Shown: positions 15,746 through 27,713, numbered from the stretch's first letter. The stretch: 64,000 nt of DNA from Thalassobius sp002708925 (GCF_049803795.1 NZ_JBNAGJ010000001.1:310001-374000); one strand, 5' to 3'. The notes: generated from the letters alone by a model not told the origin. Numbers and translations are program-made.

Positions 15746-17480
15746 ATTGCAGGGCGTGCAGGTCGGCATAGATGCCGCCGCGCGCCAGCAAGTCGTCATG
15801 GGTGCCTTCGTCCACCACGCGGCCCTTGTCCATCACGACGATCTTGTCGGCGTTGCGCACGGTGCTCAGACGGTGGGCGATGACCAGCGTGGTGCGGCCG
15901 CGCGCCAGTTGATCCAGCGCCTCTTGGACGACCTGTTCGGATTGGGCATCGAGGGCCGAGGTGGCCTCGTCCAGCAGCAGCACGGGGGTGTTGCGCAGCA
16001 GGGCGCGGGCGATGGCGACGCGCTGGCGCTGCCCCCCCGACAGGGCCGAACCGCGCGGGCCCACGGGCGTGTCCAGCCCGCTCGCCAGTTTGGGCAGGAA
16101 GTCCTGCACATGGGCGGCCGTCAGCACCTTTGCCAGCTGGTCCTCGGTCACATCCGTACGGCCCAGCAGGATGTTTTCGCGCAGGGTTTCGTCAAACAGC
16201 GCGGCGTCCTGCGAGACCACGGAAAACAGCCCGCGCAGGTCCGGCAGAGACAGATCGCGCGCCTGGGTGCCGCCGATCAGCACCTTGCCCATCTGCGGGT
16301 CCACCAGCCGGGTCAGCAGGTTGAAAACAGTGGATTTCCCCGCGCCCGAGGCCCCCACCAGCGCGGTGGTCTTGCCCGCCGGGGCCAGCAGGGTCGCGCC
16401 GTTCAGAACCTTGGTGTCACCGTAGGACAGGTGGACGTTTTCCAGCCGAATTTCCGGCGTGCCCTTGGGGGCGGGTTTGGGCAGGGCAGGGCTGGTCAGG
16501 CTGGGCTGCGTGTCCAGCAATTCCTTGATGCGCTCGATCGCGGCGGCGGCGTTTTGCCAGATCCCAGTGACCGAGCCCAGACGGCGCAGCGGTTCAAACG
16601 CAAAGCCGATGGCGGTGAAGAAGGACATGAATTCGCCGATGGTTTTTTCACCCGCGATGATCTCGGCCCCACCAAACACCAGCACCCCCAGAAAGCCCAG
16701 CCCGGCCATGATGTCGATCAGACCGGGGATCGAGGCAGCGCCCAGTTTGGCCTTCACCTCAGCCCGGACCAGATCGCCGGTCAGGTCGCGGTAGCGTTTG
16801 GATTGATACCCCTCCAGCCGATTGAGTTTCACGGGGATGATGCCGTGGAACACCTCGTCCAGGCGGGTGGCCAGTTTGGCACCGGAATCGCGGGCCTCGC
16901 GGGCGCGGCGGCGGACGAATTTCTGCACGATGGCCGAGGGCAGCACCATGATCGGCGTGCCGATACAGGCGACCAGCGTCCATTGCCAATCCACTGACAG
17001 GGCCACGCCCATCAGGATGATCAGCGACACCAGATCGCGCCCGGCGCCGGTGATGATCGCGTTCCAGACCTGGCCCACGGCCTCGACATCCGCTTGCACG
17101 CGTTGGATCAGGAAACCGGGCGGGTGGGTTTGGTGAAAGGCGCTGTCCTGCTCCATCATGTGGTCCAGCAGTTCGGTGCGCATATCGGCGGCCGAGCGTT
17201 GCGAGATCAACGCCAGCAGCACCTTTTGCCCCACCGAGGCCAGCGCACGGACGATGAAAATCGTCAGAATCGCCCCGCCGACCCACCAGATCGCGCCGTG
17301 ATCCCCGGCAACGAACACCTGATCGAACATCGGGCCCATCATCCAGCTGAGCGCGCCCAGCATCGACCCTTCCAAAGCCATGAACCCCAGCGCGGCCAGC
17401 AACAGCCACAGGTGTTTATGCAGATACTTGCGCCACAGCCAGCCCAGCAGGTGAACCGAGGAATCGTTCGGGTTGCTCAT
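15597..17480 (-). CDS. MsbA-type ABC exporter (fused permease and ATPase)
   Basis: A 627-residue half-transporter: six membrane segments in residues about 20-300, then a nucleotide-binding domain with Walker A GASGAGKST, signature LSGGQRQR, Walker B VLLLDEATS and H-loop VIAHRLSTV. It should work as a homodimer exporting a lipid or other hydrophobic compound. The conserved domain ends near FKTDGP; the last 50 or so residues are basic, low-complexity and lie wholly in DNA that also codes for the opposite-strand glycosyltransferase. The start ATG overlaps the stop of the upstream phosphatase gene by four bases, so the two are co-transcribed. The substrate is unknown. Confidence 0.92.
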   Translation of the reverse strand: MSNPNDSSVHLLGWLWRKYLHKHLWLLLAALGFMALEGSMLGALSWMMGPMFDQVFVAGDHGAIWWVGGAILTIFIVRALASVGQKVLLALISQRSAADMRTELLDHMMEQDSAFHQTHPPGFLIQRVQADVEAVGQVWNAIITGAGRDLVSLIILMGVALSVDWQWTLVACIGTPIMVLPSAIVQKFVRRRAREARDSGAKLATRLDEVFHGIIPVKLNRLEGYQSKRYRDLTGDLVRAEVKAKLGAASIPGLIDIMAGLGFLGVLVFGGAEIIAGEKTIGEFMSFFTAIGFAFEPLRRLGSVTGIWQNAAAAIERIKELLDTQPSLTSPALPKPAPKGTPEIRLENVHLSYGDTKVLNGATLLAPAGKTTALVGASGAGKSTVFNLLTRLVDPQMGKVLIGGTQARDLSLPDLRGLFSVVSQDAALFDETLRENILLGRTDVTEDQLAKVLTAAHVQDFLPKLASGLDTPVGPRGSALSGGQRQRVAIARALLRNTPVLLLDEATSALDAQSEQVVQEALDQLARGRTTLVIAHRLSTVRNADKIVVMDKGRVVDEGTHDDLLARGGIYADLHALQFKTDGPTADSLAQAAQDQRRKGNGKAARGSGDPGETSLLSRISRRLFGR

Positions 17481-18160
17481 GCGCGGCCCTTTCTGTGGGC
17501 GTCGAATTCCGCTTGAATCTGCACCGGATCGTATTGCGTGGCGACCCAGGTTTCAAAGTCAATCGGCTGGACGGCATTGGCCGCAGCATAGCTGTCCAGA
17601 AAATGATCCAGCACGCCGGTTTTCGTCCATTTGAAGTGGATATAGCGGGGTGACAGCATCCGGCGGGCCTGCGCCACGGGTTGGCCCTCGATCACCAGCA
17701 GATAGATGGTTGCGGCCAGCCCGGCGCGGTCTGCCCCGGATTTGCAGTGCATCATCAAGGGTTTATCGGCGGCGCGAAAGACCGCGATCAGATCCAGCAG
17801 GCTTTGCACCGGGGGGGCTTTGCGTGCCTTCAACGGAACGCTGACCAGTTTCAGGCCCAGGGCGTCGCAGCTTTCGCGCTCGAACAGGTAGCGGGCGTGG
17901 GTTGCCTCGCCGCGCAGGTTGATCACGGTTTTGATGCCCATTTGCGCATATTTGACAAACCGCGCATGGACCGGCTGGTTTGACCGATACACCCCCGGCG
18001 CGATCTGGAAAAAATTGTGCCAGTTATAGCGCAGGATCGCATGATCCAGCCAGTGATAGTCGCGCATCGCGCGGGCGCGTTGGGCCGGATCGGAGATGTC
18101 GTAATCCGTTTTCAGCCGCAGGCTGCGTTCCCATTGCTTGAATTTGGCCAGCGGTTTCAT
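17477..18160 (-). CDS. Dual-specificity/tyrosine phosphatase family protein
   Basis: A 227-residue cysteine phosphatase with the P-loop HCKSGADRAG (HCx5R) near residue 147 and an upstream QMGIKTVINLRGEA segment typical of DSP/PTP proteins. The N-terminal 50 residues are basic (KFKQWERSLRLK). It is translated ahead of an MsbA-like exporter with an ATGA overlap, which hints at a membrane-lipid or envelope role, for example dephosphorylation of a phosphoinositide-like or lipid A-type substrate. The ATG at 18160 is preferred because AGG lies six bases upstream; an ATG at 18166 is two codons longer. Confidence 0.82.
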   Translation of the reverse strand: MKPLAKFKQWERSLRLKTDYDISDPAQRARAMRDYHWLDHAILRYNWHNFFQIAPGVYRSNQPVHARFVKYAQMGIKTVINLRGEATHARYLFERESCDALGLKLVSVPLKARKAPPVQSLLDLIAVFRAADKPLMMHCKSGADRAGLAATIYLLVIEGQPVAQARRMLSPRYIHFKWTKTGVLDHFLDSYAAANAVQPIDFETWVATQYDPVQIQAEFDAHRKGRA

Positions 18161-18299
18161 GCGCATCCTGTGGCTGTTTCGTCGGGTCTTGTAGTGTTTG
18201 GGCGTCGGACTGGCAAGCGCAGGCAAAAGCGCCGGGGCTTTGACACCCGCGCAGGCACGCCATATGTGCAGGGCATTGCGCAAAGTAAAGAGGCCGGAA

Positions 18300-18929
18300 A
18301 TGGCAGAGATCCAGATAGATGTCATTCCTCGTGTCCGGCTGCGGTTTTTCCGTGGCACGATCGGACGGCGCTGGCGCAAGCTGTATTGGGGCGCCTGGGC
18401 CATCTATGTGCCCGCAGAGCGGCTGAAACTGCTGCATTCGGTTGGCGGGCAGGTGCATTGCATCTATTACAAATCCCCAAAACGCGAGGCCATCCTGGCC
18501 GGCTATCTGAACAAGCCCAGCAAGACACCTGTAGAGGTCTGGCGCGCCGCACTGACAAAACCCGTGACGCGCCGGGTGGCGGAAAACTATGTCTGTTTGC
18601 AGCGGCTTTATGCGGCGGGTCTGGGGCCGCAGCCGCAGGGGCTGGTGGTGGTGCCGAATTACCGTGCGTGGTTTTCGCGCGGGCAGACTTTTACCGCCGG
18701 ATACCGTGTGGCCGACATCAACACTTTGCCGGAAAAACAGCCCGCGACCGAGGCGCAGATGCGGGCGGCGGGCGTGATCCCCGATGGCAATCTGGCGTCG
18801 ATCCGCGAGCAGATCCGAGGCTATATCAGCGATCTCAATTCCGTGCGCGGCGCGATGCCCGACGGGGGCGAACCCCAGATCGCCGCCATCGAGGCGCAGC
18901 TGAATGCAGCGCTGGAGGCCGCAGAGTGA
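18300..18929 (+). CDS. Hypothetical protein, divergent from the phosphatase gene
   Basis: A 209-residue soluble protein of unknown family. The first part is basic (RVRLRFFRGTIGRRWRKLYWG) with a hydrophobic GAWAIYVPAERLKLL; the middle has KTPVEVWRAALTKPVTRRVAENY, and the end is a helical region DGNLASIREQIRGYISDLNS. AAAGAGG lies six bases before the ATG at 18300, which supports this start over longer frames. It is a single gene between a divergent phosphatase and a co-directional aminotransferase. The C-terminal third, with CLQRLYAAGLGPQPQG, faintly recalls kinase-like LPS proteins, but I cannot support a function. Confidence 0.6.
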   Translation: MAEIQIDVIPRVRLRFFRGTIGRRWRKLYWGAWAIYVPAERLKLLHSVGGQVHCIYYKSPKREAILAGYLNKPSKTPVEVWRAALTKPVTRRVAENYVCLQRLYAAGLGPQPQGLVVVPNYRAWFSRGQTFTAGYRVADINTLPEKQPATEAQMRAAGVIPDGNLASIREQIRGYISDLNSVRGAMPDGGEPQIAAIEAQLNAALEAAE

Positions 18930-19016
18930 CGCGCGGGCCGGGGCCCGTAGAATTGCGGCATTGACGGCGGGCGCGGGGGGGATACTCTCGGCCTCTCGTG
19001 TAACGGAGCCTGCCTT

Positions 19017-20213
19017 ATGAACCTGTCCAACGGTCGTTCCTATCTGGCCATTCCCGGCCCTTCCGTCATGCCCGACGCGGTACTGCGCGAGATGCACCGC
19101 GCCGCGCCCAATATCTATGAGGGCGAGCTGGTCGATATGATGGGCACGCTGATTCAGGGGCTGAAACATGTGGCCCGGACGGATCATCATGTGGCCATCT
19201 ATATCGCCAATGGGCATGGCGCATGGGAGGCCGCGCTGTCCAATGTGCTGGCCCCCGGCGATCGGGTGCTGGTGCCCGCAACGGGCCGGTTCGGTCATGG
19301 CTGGGCCGACATGGCGCAGGGGCTAGGGATCGAGACAGAGATTCTGGATTTCGGCCGCAACGCTCCTTTTGATCTGACCCGGATCGAGGACGCCCTGCGC
19401 GCCGATACCGCCCATCGGATCAAGGCGGTTCTGGCCACGCATGTGGATACGTCCAGCTCGGTGCGCAATGACATTGCCGGGCTGCGCGCGGCGCTGGACG
19501 CGGCGGGGCATCCGGCCCTGTTGATGGCCGATTGCATTGCCTCACTGGGGTGCGATCCGTTCGAAATGGATGGCTGGGGCGTCGATGTGATGGTTGCAGC
19601 GTCGCAAAAGGGGCTGATGGTGCCTCCGGGGATCAGCTTTGTGTTTTTCAACGAGCGTGCCGCCCAAGCGCGTGCGGGGATGGCGCGTGTCAGTCGCTAT
19701 TGGGATTGGGTGCCGCGCTATCAGCCCGAGATGTTCTATCACTATTTCGGCGGCACTGCGCCAACGCATCACCTGTATGGTCTGCGCATTGCGTTGCAGA
19801 TGCTACAGGACGAAGGCTTGGAAAATGTCTGGGCCCGTCACGCCACGCTGGCCCGCGCGATCTGGGCCGCAGCCGAGGCCTGGGGGGCGGGCGGCCCGCT
19901 GACGCTGAACGTCGCCGATCCCGCGCAGCGCAGCCATGCGGTGACGGCTCTGCGTTTAGGCGCGCCGAACGGGACGGCTCTGCGCCGCTGGACAGAACAC
20001 GAGGCCGGCCTGACCCTGGGCATCGGTCTGGGCATGGACGAGCCGGGCGATCCCAAGGGCGACGGCTTCTTCCGGATCGGCCATATGGGGCATCTGAATG
20101 CGCAGATGGTGATGGGGTTGCTGGGCACGATTCAGGCCGGGTTTGCCGCGCTGGAGATCCCGCATGGCCCCGGCGCGCTGGAGGCCGCGGCCAGGGTCAT
20201 CGCGGCCCGCTAG
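19017..20213 (+). CDS. Class V aminotransferase (alanine/serine-glyoxylate aminotransferase family)
   Basis: A 398-residue fold-type I PLP enzyme of the AGAT/SGAT group, which moves amino groups between alanine or serine and glyoxylate. The start MNLSNGRSYLAIPGPSVMP is typical; the PLP lysine is in AASQKGLMVPPG (about residue 202), HVDTSSSV precedes it by about 50 residues, and a Gly-rich end closes the fold. In Rhodobacterales this is often the serine-glyoxylate or related C2-metabolism enzyme; the substrate cannot be fixed here. The 3' end overlaps the stop of the small minus-strand gene by four bases. Confidence 0.88.
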   Translation: MNLSNGRSYLAIPGPSVMPDAVLREMHRAAPNIYEGELVDMMGTLIQGLKHVARTDHHVAIYIANGHGAWEAALSNVLAPGDRVLVPATGRFGHGWADMAQGLGIETEILDFGRNAPFDLTRIEDALRADTAHRIKAVLATHVDTSSSVRNDIAGLRAALDAAGHPALLMADCIASLGCDPFEMDGWGVDVMVAASQKGLMVPPGISFVFFNERAAQARAGMARVSRYWDWVPRYQPEMFYHYFGGTAPTHHLYGLRIALQMLQDEGLENVWARHATLARAIWAAAEAWGAGGPLTLNVADPAQRSHAVTALRLGAPNGTALRRWTEHEAGLTLGIGLGMDEPGDPKGDGFFRIGHMGHLNAQMVMGLLGTIQAGFAALEIPHGPGALEAAARVIAAR

Positions 20214-20371
20214 GCCCCGCGTCCGGCCCGGTCGATCAGCGCGTTCAGGCCTGCCGCCAGCAGTAGCACGACCGGCAGTCCCCAAAGGCTCCAGACCAGG
20301 CCGAAAATCCATAGCAGGTTCACAAGCCCCATGATCAGGGCGGCGTTGGTGTAGTTGGGTGCTTCGCGCAT
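20210..20371 (-). CDS. Small two-helix membrane protein
   Basis: A 53-residue protein (start MREAPNYTNAALIMG) with two closely spaced membrane segments, AALIMGLVNLLWIFGLVWSLWG and LPVVLLLAAGLNALI. AGAGG lies five bases before the ATG at 20371. No family name is known to me. It stands between two aminotransferase genes and converges on the upstream one; its location relative to the next minus-strand gene suggests weak co-transcription only. Confidence 0.55.
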   Translation of the reverse strand: MREAPNYTNAALIMGLVNLLWIFGLVWSLWGLPVVLLLAAGLNALIDRAGRGA

Positions 20372-20433
20372 GAGGGCCTCTTTGCACAGGATCATAGCGC
20401 GGATCGGGTAAACGACCTATGAAAACCCTGTGA

Positions 20434-21543
20434 TCAGAGCGCCCGCGCCGCCGTCAGTGCCTGCGGAAGCGTCACCTCCAGCAGGTTCAGATCTTCGGGG
20501 CGGCCGGCACTGACGCGGATGCAGCGATCTTGCGGCGCAACAAAGGGCATCCGCACAAAGACCCCGCGTTTCACCAGTTCGGCCAGCACTTTGCGGGCGA
20601 AATCCCCGTCCTGGCCGCAATCCACCGCCACGAAATTGGTGGCCGAGGGCAGGGTGGTCAGGCCGTTTGCGGTGGCGATTTGGTTAATCCGGGCCCGCGC
20701 CTGTTCCACATTCTGAACGGTCTGCTGTAGATATTGCTGATCGGCCAAAGCGGCCAGCGCCCCGATCTGCGCCGCGCGGTTCATGCCAAAATGATTGCGG
20801 ATCTTATTGAAGGCGGTGATCAGCGGCTGCGCCCCCAGGGCATAGCCGACACGCGCGCCAGCCATCCCATAAGCCTTTGAGAACGTACGCATTCTGATCA
20901 GTCGAGGGTCTTCGATCTCCACCTGCGCGGCGGTGTCTTTCGGGGCGAATTCCACATAGGCCTCGTCCAGAATGAACAGCGTATCCTCGGGCAGCTCGGC
21001 CATCGCGGCCACAATATCGGCCCCCGTGTGCCAGGTGCCCATCGGATTGTCCGGATTCGCCAGGTAAACGATTTTCGCGTTAACCTCTGCGGCTTTGGCG
21101 AACAGGGCGGCGGGGTCTTCGTGGTCGCCGCGATACGGCACCTTGTGCAGCACGCCGCCAAACCCCGCGACGTGATAGTTGAACGTGGGATAGGCCCCCT
21201 CTGAGGTCACAACAGAATCGCCCTGCGCCACCAGCAGCCGCACCAGATAGCCCAGCAGCCCGTCGATTCCCTCGCCCACGACGATGTTTTCGGGCCGGAT
21301 GCCGTGCTGCGCGGCCAGGGCCTGCCGCAGATCATAGGATTCGGGATCGCCATACATCCACTGCTCTGCTGCGGCGTCCGACATGGCGGCAATCGCACGG
21401 GGCGAGGGGCCAAAGACGTTCTCATTCGCGCCCAGGCGGGCCTGAAACGGCCGCCCATTGGCGCGCTCCTGCGCTTCGGGGCCGACAAAGGGCACGGTGG
21501 CGGGCAAAGAGTCGCAAAGCGGGGTGTAGCGTGGTCCGGTCAT
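20434..21543 (-). CDS. Histidinol-phosphate aminotransferase-like PLP enzyme
   Basis: A 369-residue fold-type I aminotransferase of the HisC branch. ARLGANENVFGPSP near residue 30 and the PLP-lysine motif RTFSKAYGMAGARVGYA (Lys about 219) are typical, as are NPDNPMGT and DEAYVEF; the C-terminal RVSAGRPEDLNLLEV matches the HisC class. HisC normally transaminates imidazole-acetol phosphate to histidinol phosphate; paralogues act on phenylalanine or tyrosine, and the surroundings (no his genes) do not settle which. The ATG at 21543 is chosen because MTGPRYTPL begins conserved sequence; an upstream extension lacks homology-like features. Confidence 0.85.
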   Translation of the reverse strand: MTGPRYTPLCDSLPATVPFVGPEAQERANGRPFQARLGANENVFGPSPRAIAAMSDAAAEQWMYGDPESYDLRQALAAQHGIRPENIVVGEGIDGLLGYLVRLLVAQGDSVVTSEGAYPTFNYHVAGFGGVLHKVPYRGDHEDPAALFAKAAEVNAKIVYLANPDNPMGTWHTGADIVAAMAELPEDTLFILDEAYVEFAPKDTAAQVEIEDPRLIRMRTFSKAYGMAGARVGYALGAQPLITAFNKIRNHFGMNRAAQIGALAALADQQYLQQTVQNVEQARARINQIATANGLTTLPSATNFVAVDCGQDGDFARKVLAELVKRGVFVRMPFVAPQDRCIRVSAGRPEDLNLLEVTLPQALTAARAL

Positions 21544-21666
21544 GGGCCCAGATAATCGCAAGCCCCACCCCGAGGCAAGCCATAGCCGGCCGTCAAACTG
21601 CCCCCACGTTTCGGTAGATTTCAGCGAGCTTTGCCCGATACTGACCGCAAAACCGGAGGAGACACC

Positions 21667-22455
21667 ATGGCCCGCGTATCCATTGAAACCGAGAACCACA
21701 TCGCCCGTGTCACGCTGACGCGTGGTGATAAGATGAACGCTCTGGACACTGACATGATGGAGGCCATCGTCGCCGCTGGCGAAAGCCTGCGAGGCAGCTC
21801 GGATGTGCGCGCGGTGGTCTTGTCCGGCGAGGGGCCGGGGTTCTGCGCGGGGCTGGATACGTCAAACTTTACAAAATTTGCCGGGGCCGACCCGGTCGAA
21901 CTGCTGATGCCGCGCACCCATGGCGATTGTAACCTGTTCCAACAGGTCAGCATGGTCTGGCGGCAGGTGCCCGTGCCGGTGATTGCCGCGCTGCATGGGG
22001 TGGCCTATGGGGGCGGTCTGCAACTGGCCTTGGGCGCCGATATCCGCATCGCGCATCCCGAAACGCGCCTGTCGGTGATGGAGATGAAATGGGGTATCGT
22101 GCCGGATATGGGCGGCATGGTTCTGCTGCCGCGCCTGCTGCGCTCGGATGTGATGCGCAAACTGATCTACACGGCGGATCAGATCGGTGCCAAAGAGGCC
22201 GCGCAAATGGGGCTGGTCACCGAATTGGCCGACGATCCGCTGGCCTCCGCGATGGCTCTGGCCGATCGGATGACGCGCCAGAGCCCGTCAGGGCTGCGCG
22301 CCGCCAAGCGCCTGATCGCCTTTGCCGAAAGCGGTGCGGATGACGTTGCTGTTCTGGCCGAAGAAAGCCGCGCCCAGGCCGATTTGATCGGCAAGCCCGA
22401 TCAGGTCGAGGTCATCATGGCCAACATGCAAAACCGCGCGCCCAAATTCCGCTGA
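21667..22455 (+). CDS. Crotonase / enoyl-CoA hydratase family protein
   Basis: A 262-residue crotonase-fold enzyme. The oxyanion-hole parts are GFCAGLDTSNF and YGGGLQLALGADIR, and the acidic region GIVPDMGGMVLLPRL follows. Families in this fold hydrate enoyl-CoA or isomerise and hydrolyse CoA thioesters; catalytic Glu positions are not both obvious, so the exact reaction is unclear. GGAGGA (21655-21660) lies six bases before the ATG at 21667, fixing the start. It diverges from the HisC-like gene across a short promoter space. Confidence 0.88.
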   Translation: MARVSIETENHIARVTLTRGDKMNALDTDMMEAIVAAGESLRGSSDVRAVVLSGEGPGFCAGLDTSNFTKFAGADPVELLMPRTHGDCNLFQQVSMVWRQVPVPVIAALHGVAYGGGLQLALGADIRIAHPETRLSVMEMKWGIVPDMGGMVLLPRLLRSDVMRKLIYTADQIGAKEAAQMGLVTELADDPLASAMALADRMTRQSPSGLRAAKRLIAFAESGADDVAVLAEESRAQADLIGKPDQVEVIMANMQNRAPKFR

Positions 22456-22491
22456 GCGAAACTGAACGACCTCCTCGCGTCATGTGATGCC

Positions 22492-22512
22492 GGGCCGGCC
22501 GCAGGCCGGCCC
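22492..22512. terminator. GC-rich hairpin after the crotonase gene
   Basis: GGGCCGGCC (22492-22500), a GCA loop, and GGCCGGCCC (22504-22512) form a perfect nine-pair stem between the convergent crotonase and valS genes. No T tract follows; it may be a Rho-type or bidirectional roadblock. Confidence 0.45.
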
Positions 22513-22545
22513 CCCCCGCCCGCCGCAGGCGAGGCTGATCTATGA

Positions 22546-25680
<3,135 letters not shown>

Positions 25681-25866
25681 GATCCAGATCTCGCGTCATA
25701 TCATCAGTTGCGCACCCGTCTAGCGAATTGCCGGGCGAAGGGAAAGCGGCTTGATCCGATTGAGCGCGCTGGTGCGCGCGCAGGATGTCTCGTCCTTGGC
25801 CTGCGGCCGCGTCCTCGGGTTTGGCGCGCTTGTCATCGGTTTGTCTGTGCGGGACCGGGGCGCTGT

Positions 25867-25887
25867 GAGTATTTGCATCAGAAAGAA
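25867..25887 (+). repeat. 21-base dispersed element, copy A
   Basis: GAGTATTTGCATCAGAAAGAA. It is the near reverse complement of copy B 54 bases downstream (three differences), so the two can form a long imperfect hairpin. A third copy occurs at 31,081. Confidence 0.65.
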
Positions 25888-25941
25888 ACGCGCAGTTTGT
25901 GATTTTCGGATGCGCGGGGTGGGAAGATGACGGAATGCGGC

Positions 25942-25962
25942 TTCTTTCTGATAAAAATACTC
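25942..25962 (-). repeat. 21-base dispersed element, copy B
   Basis: On the minus strand this reads GAGTATTTTTATCAGAAAGAA. It lies 17 bases past the stop of the AsnC gene on that gene's strand and could also work in termination because of its A/T runs. It is the partner of copy A. Confidence 0.65.
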
Positions 25963-25979
25963 AATTGCGGGGGCATGAG

Positions 25980-26414
25980 TTAGAGGCGACGGTCGAGTTT
26001 GGTGGTCAGGTGGATCAGGCTTTCAGAGCTGCGCACGCCCGAGGTTTCGCAGATGCGATCCAGAACGGTGTCCAGTTCCTCGGTGGTGTCGGCGCTGAGG
26101 GTGACGACCAGATCGAAGCGGCCCGAGGCAGTGTGCACGGTGTCCACCTGGGGCTGGGATCTGAGCCGGGCGAGGATTTTCGGGCTGGCGGCGGCCTCGA
26201 TGCTGAGCAGGACGGTGGCGCGCAGGCTGGGGCGGTGGGCGGCACCCAGTTTCAGCGTGTAGCCGGCGATGGTGCCGTTGGTTTCCAGCTTGTCCAGGCG
26301 GGCCTGCACCGTGGTACGCGCCAGGCCCAGGCGGCGCGCCAAGGTGGCGACGGGCATTCGGGCGTTTTCAGCCAGAAGGGTCAGAAGGGCGCGGTCTGTT
26401 TCGTCGATTGGCAT
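25980..26414 (-). CDS. AsnC/Lrp-family transcriptional regulator
   Basis: A 144-residue regulator with an N-terminal winged helix-turn-helix (DETDRALLTLLAENARMPVATLARRLGLARTTVQARLDKLE) and a C-terminal RAM-type ligand domain (ATVLLSIEAAASPKILARL, then FDLVVTLSADTTEELD). Lrp/AsnC proteins sense amino acids. It is divergent from a type III PLP decarboxylase gene, with an 18-base palindrome (26431-26448) between them, so it most likely controls that gene and its own. Confidence 0.9.
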   Translation of the reverse strand: MPIDETDRALLTLLAENARMPVATLARRLGLARTTVQARLDKLETNGTIAGYTLKLGAAHRPSLRATVLLSIEAAASPKILARLRSQPQVDTVHTASGRFDLVVTLSADTTEELDTVLDRICETSGVRSSESLIHLTTKLDRRL

Positions 26415-26430
26415 GGTTTTCCCTGCAATG

Positions 26431-26448
26431 TGACGGAATTTTTCGTCA
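26431..26448. promoter_or_regulatory. Candidate operator of the AsnC/Lrp regulator
   Basis: TGACGGAATTTTTCGTCA is an imperfect 18-base palindrome (arms TGACG and CGTCA, AT core) in the 110-base divergent promoter region. The size and AT centre suit Lrp-family binding. It is 17 bases before the regulator start and 77 bases before the decarboxylase start. Confidence 0.5.
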
Positions 26449-26524
26449 GTATAGGCGGTGTGCCGCTTCGGATCGACTGAAAACTGGGTCAGGCTGGGGG
26501 AAACAGCATGTGGAGGCTACATTT

Positions 26525-27646
26525 ATGCGCGCGGAACCCTATTGGTTGGATCCTTTGACTCATTTGCGGCGGCAAAGGCCGGATCATGCGGTGATGTATT
26601 TCAGTCCGATGGTGTTGCAGCGTCAGGCCGCGCGGTTTTTGCAGGGTTTTCCGGGGATGGTGACCTATGCGGTTAAGGCCAACGCCCGCCCCGAGGTGCT
26701 GGTCAATCTGGCCGCAGCGGGGATCGAGGGGTTCGATGTGGCCTCGCCCGCAGAAATGGAGGCGGCGCGGCAGGCCAACCCGCAGGCGGCTTTGCATTAC
26801 AACAATCCGGTGCGCACCCCTGACGAGGTGGCGCAGGCGGTGCGGTTTGGGGTGTGCTCGGCCTCGGTGGACAGCCTGAGCGAGCTGGAGAAGCTGGCCC
26901 CGCTGGGGCCGATCGAAGTGTCGGTGCGGCTGGCGCTTCCGGTGGCGGGGGCTGTTTACGATTTCGGCGAAAAATTCGGCGTCGGGCCCGAGGCGGCGGT
27001 GGATCTGCTGCGCGAGGTGGCCGCGCGTGGGCACAGCCCGGCGATGACCTTCCATCCGGGGACGCAATGCTCGGACCCTGAGGCCTGGGTCAGCTATATC
27101 CGCGTGGCGGCAGATGTGGCCGCGCGCGCCGGGGTGGCGTTGAAGCGGCTGAACGTGGGGGGCGGGTTTGCCGCGCACCGATTGGGCGAGGCCCCGGATT
27201 TGGAACGTGTCTTTGACCGGATCGGGCAGGTGACGCGGGCGTCTTTTTCCACGATGCCGGAACTGGTATGCGAGCCCGGCCGCGCCATGGTGGCCGAGGC
27301 CTTTACGCTGGCCACGCGGATCAAGGCTCTGCGGCCCAACGGGGCGGTGTTTCTGAATGACGGGATTTACGGCGCATTGTCGGAAATGCGCGACATCAGC
27401 GCCAGTGACCGGGTGCATGTGTTCGACCCGCAGGGCCAGCCGCGCGGGGGCGCGATGATCAGACGCGTGGTGTTCGGCCCGACCTGTGACAGCCTGGACC
27501 GGCTGCCCGATCCGGTGGCCTTCCCGGCCGAGGTGCAAGAGGGCGATTATGTGCTGTTCTCGGGGATGGGGGCCTATTCGCTGTCTATCTCGACCCGGTT
27601 CAATGGCTATGGTGTGGGGGATCCCGTCACCGTTGCGTCATTATAG
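26525..27646 (+). CDS. Type III PLP-dependent decarboxylase (ornithine/lysine decarboxylase-like)
   Basis: A 373-residue alanine-racemase-fold enzyme. The PLP lysine is in MVTYAVKANARPEVL (about residue 50), with FHPGTQC, LNVGGGFAA and the later FGPTCDSLDRL carrying the conserved Cys of the second active site. Eukaryote-type ornithine decarboxylases and their bacterial relatives act on ornithine or lysine to give putrescine or cadaverine; specificity is not readable. GGAGG at 26512-26516 fixes the ATG at 26525, discarding a longer frame that overlaps the divergent promoter. It faces an AsnC-type regulator across a shared operator-like palindrome. Confidence 0.87.
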   Translation: MRAEPYWLDPLTHLRRQRPDHAVMYFSPMVLQRQAARFLQGFPGMVTYAVKANARPEVLVNLAAAGIEGFDVASPAEMEAARQANPQAALHYNNPVRTPDEVAQAVRFGVCSASVDSLSELEKLAPLGPIEVSVRLALPVAGAVYDFGEKFGVGPEAAVDLLREVAARGHSPAMTFHPGTQCSDPEAWVSYIRVAADVAARAGVALKRLNVGGGFAAHRLGEAPDLERVFDRIGQVTRASFSTMPELVCEPGRAMVAEAFTLATRIKALRPNGAVFLNDGIYGALSEMRDISASDRVHVFDPQGQPRGGAMIRRVVFGPTCDSLDRLPDPVAFPAEVQEGDYVLFSGMGAYSLSISTRFNGYGVGDPVTVASL

Positions 27647-27713
27647 CGGGGGGCTCTGGACAGGGCGCATTGTCCCGCTAAGCTCGACCTTAGGGAAACA
27701 GAGGGGCGAGCGG

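Larger units (their letters stand above)
25681..25979. other. Intergenic region between valS and the AsnC gene
   Basis: A 299-base space carrying the upstream region of valS and the 3' side of the AsnC-type regulator. It holds two copies of a 21-base element facing each other (25867-25887 and 25942-25962). A valS promoter should lie near 25,690-25,760, but no clear consensus is visible. No coding signal is seen. Confidence 0.5.
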
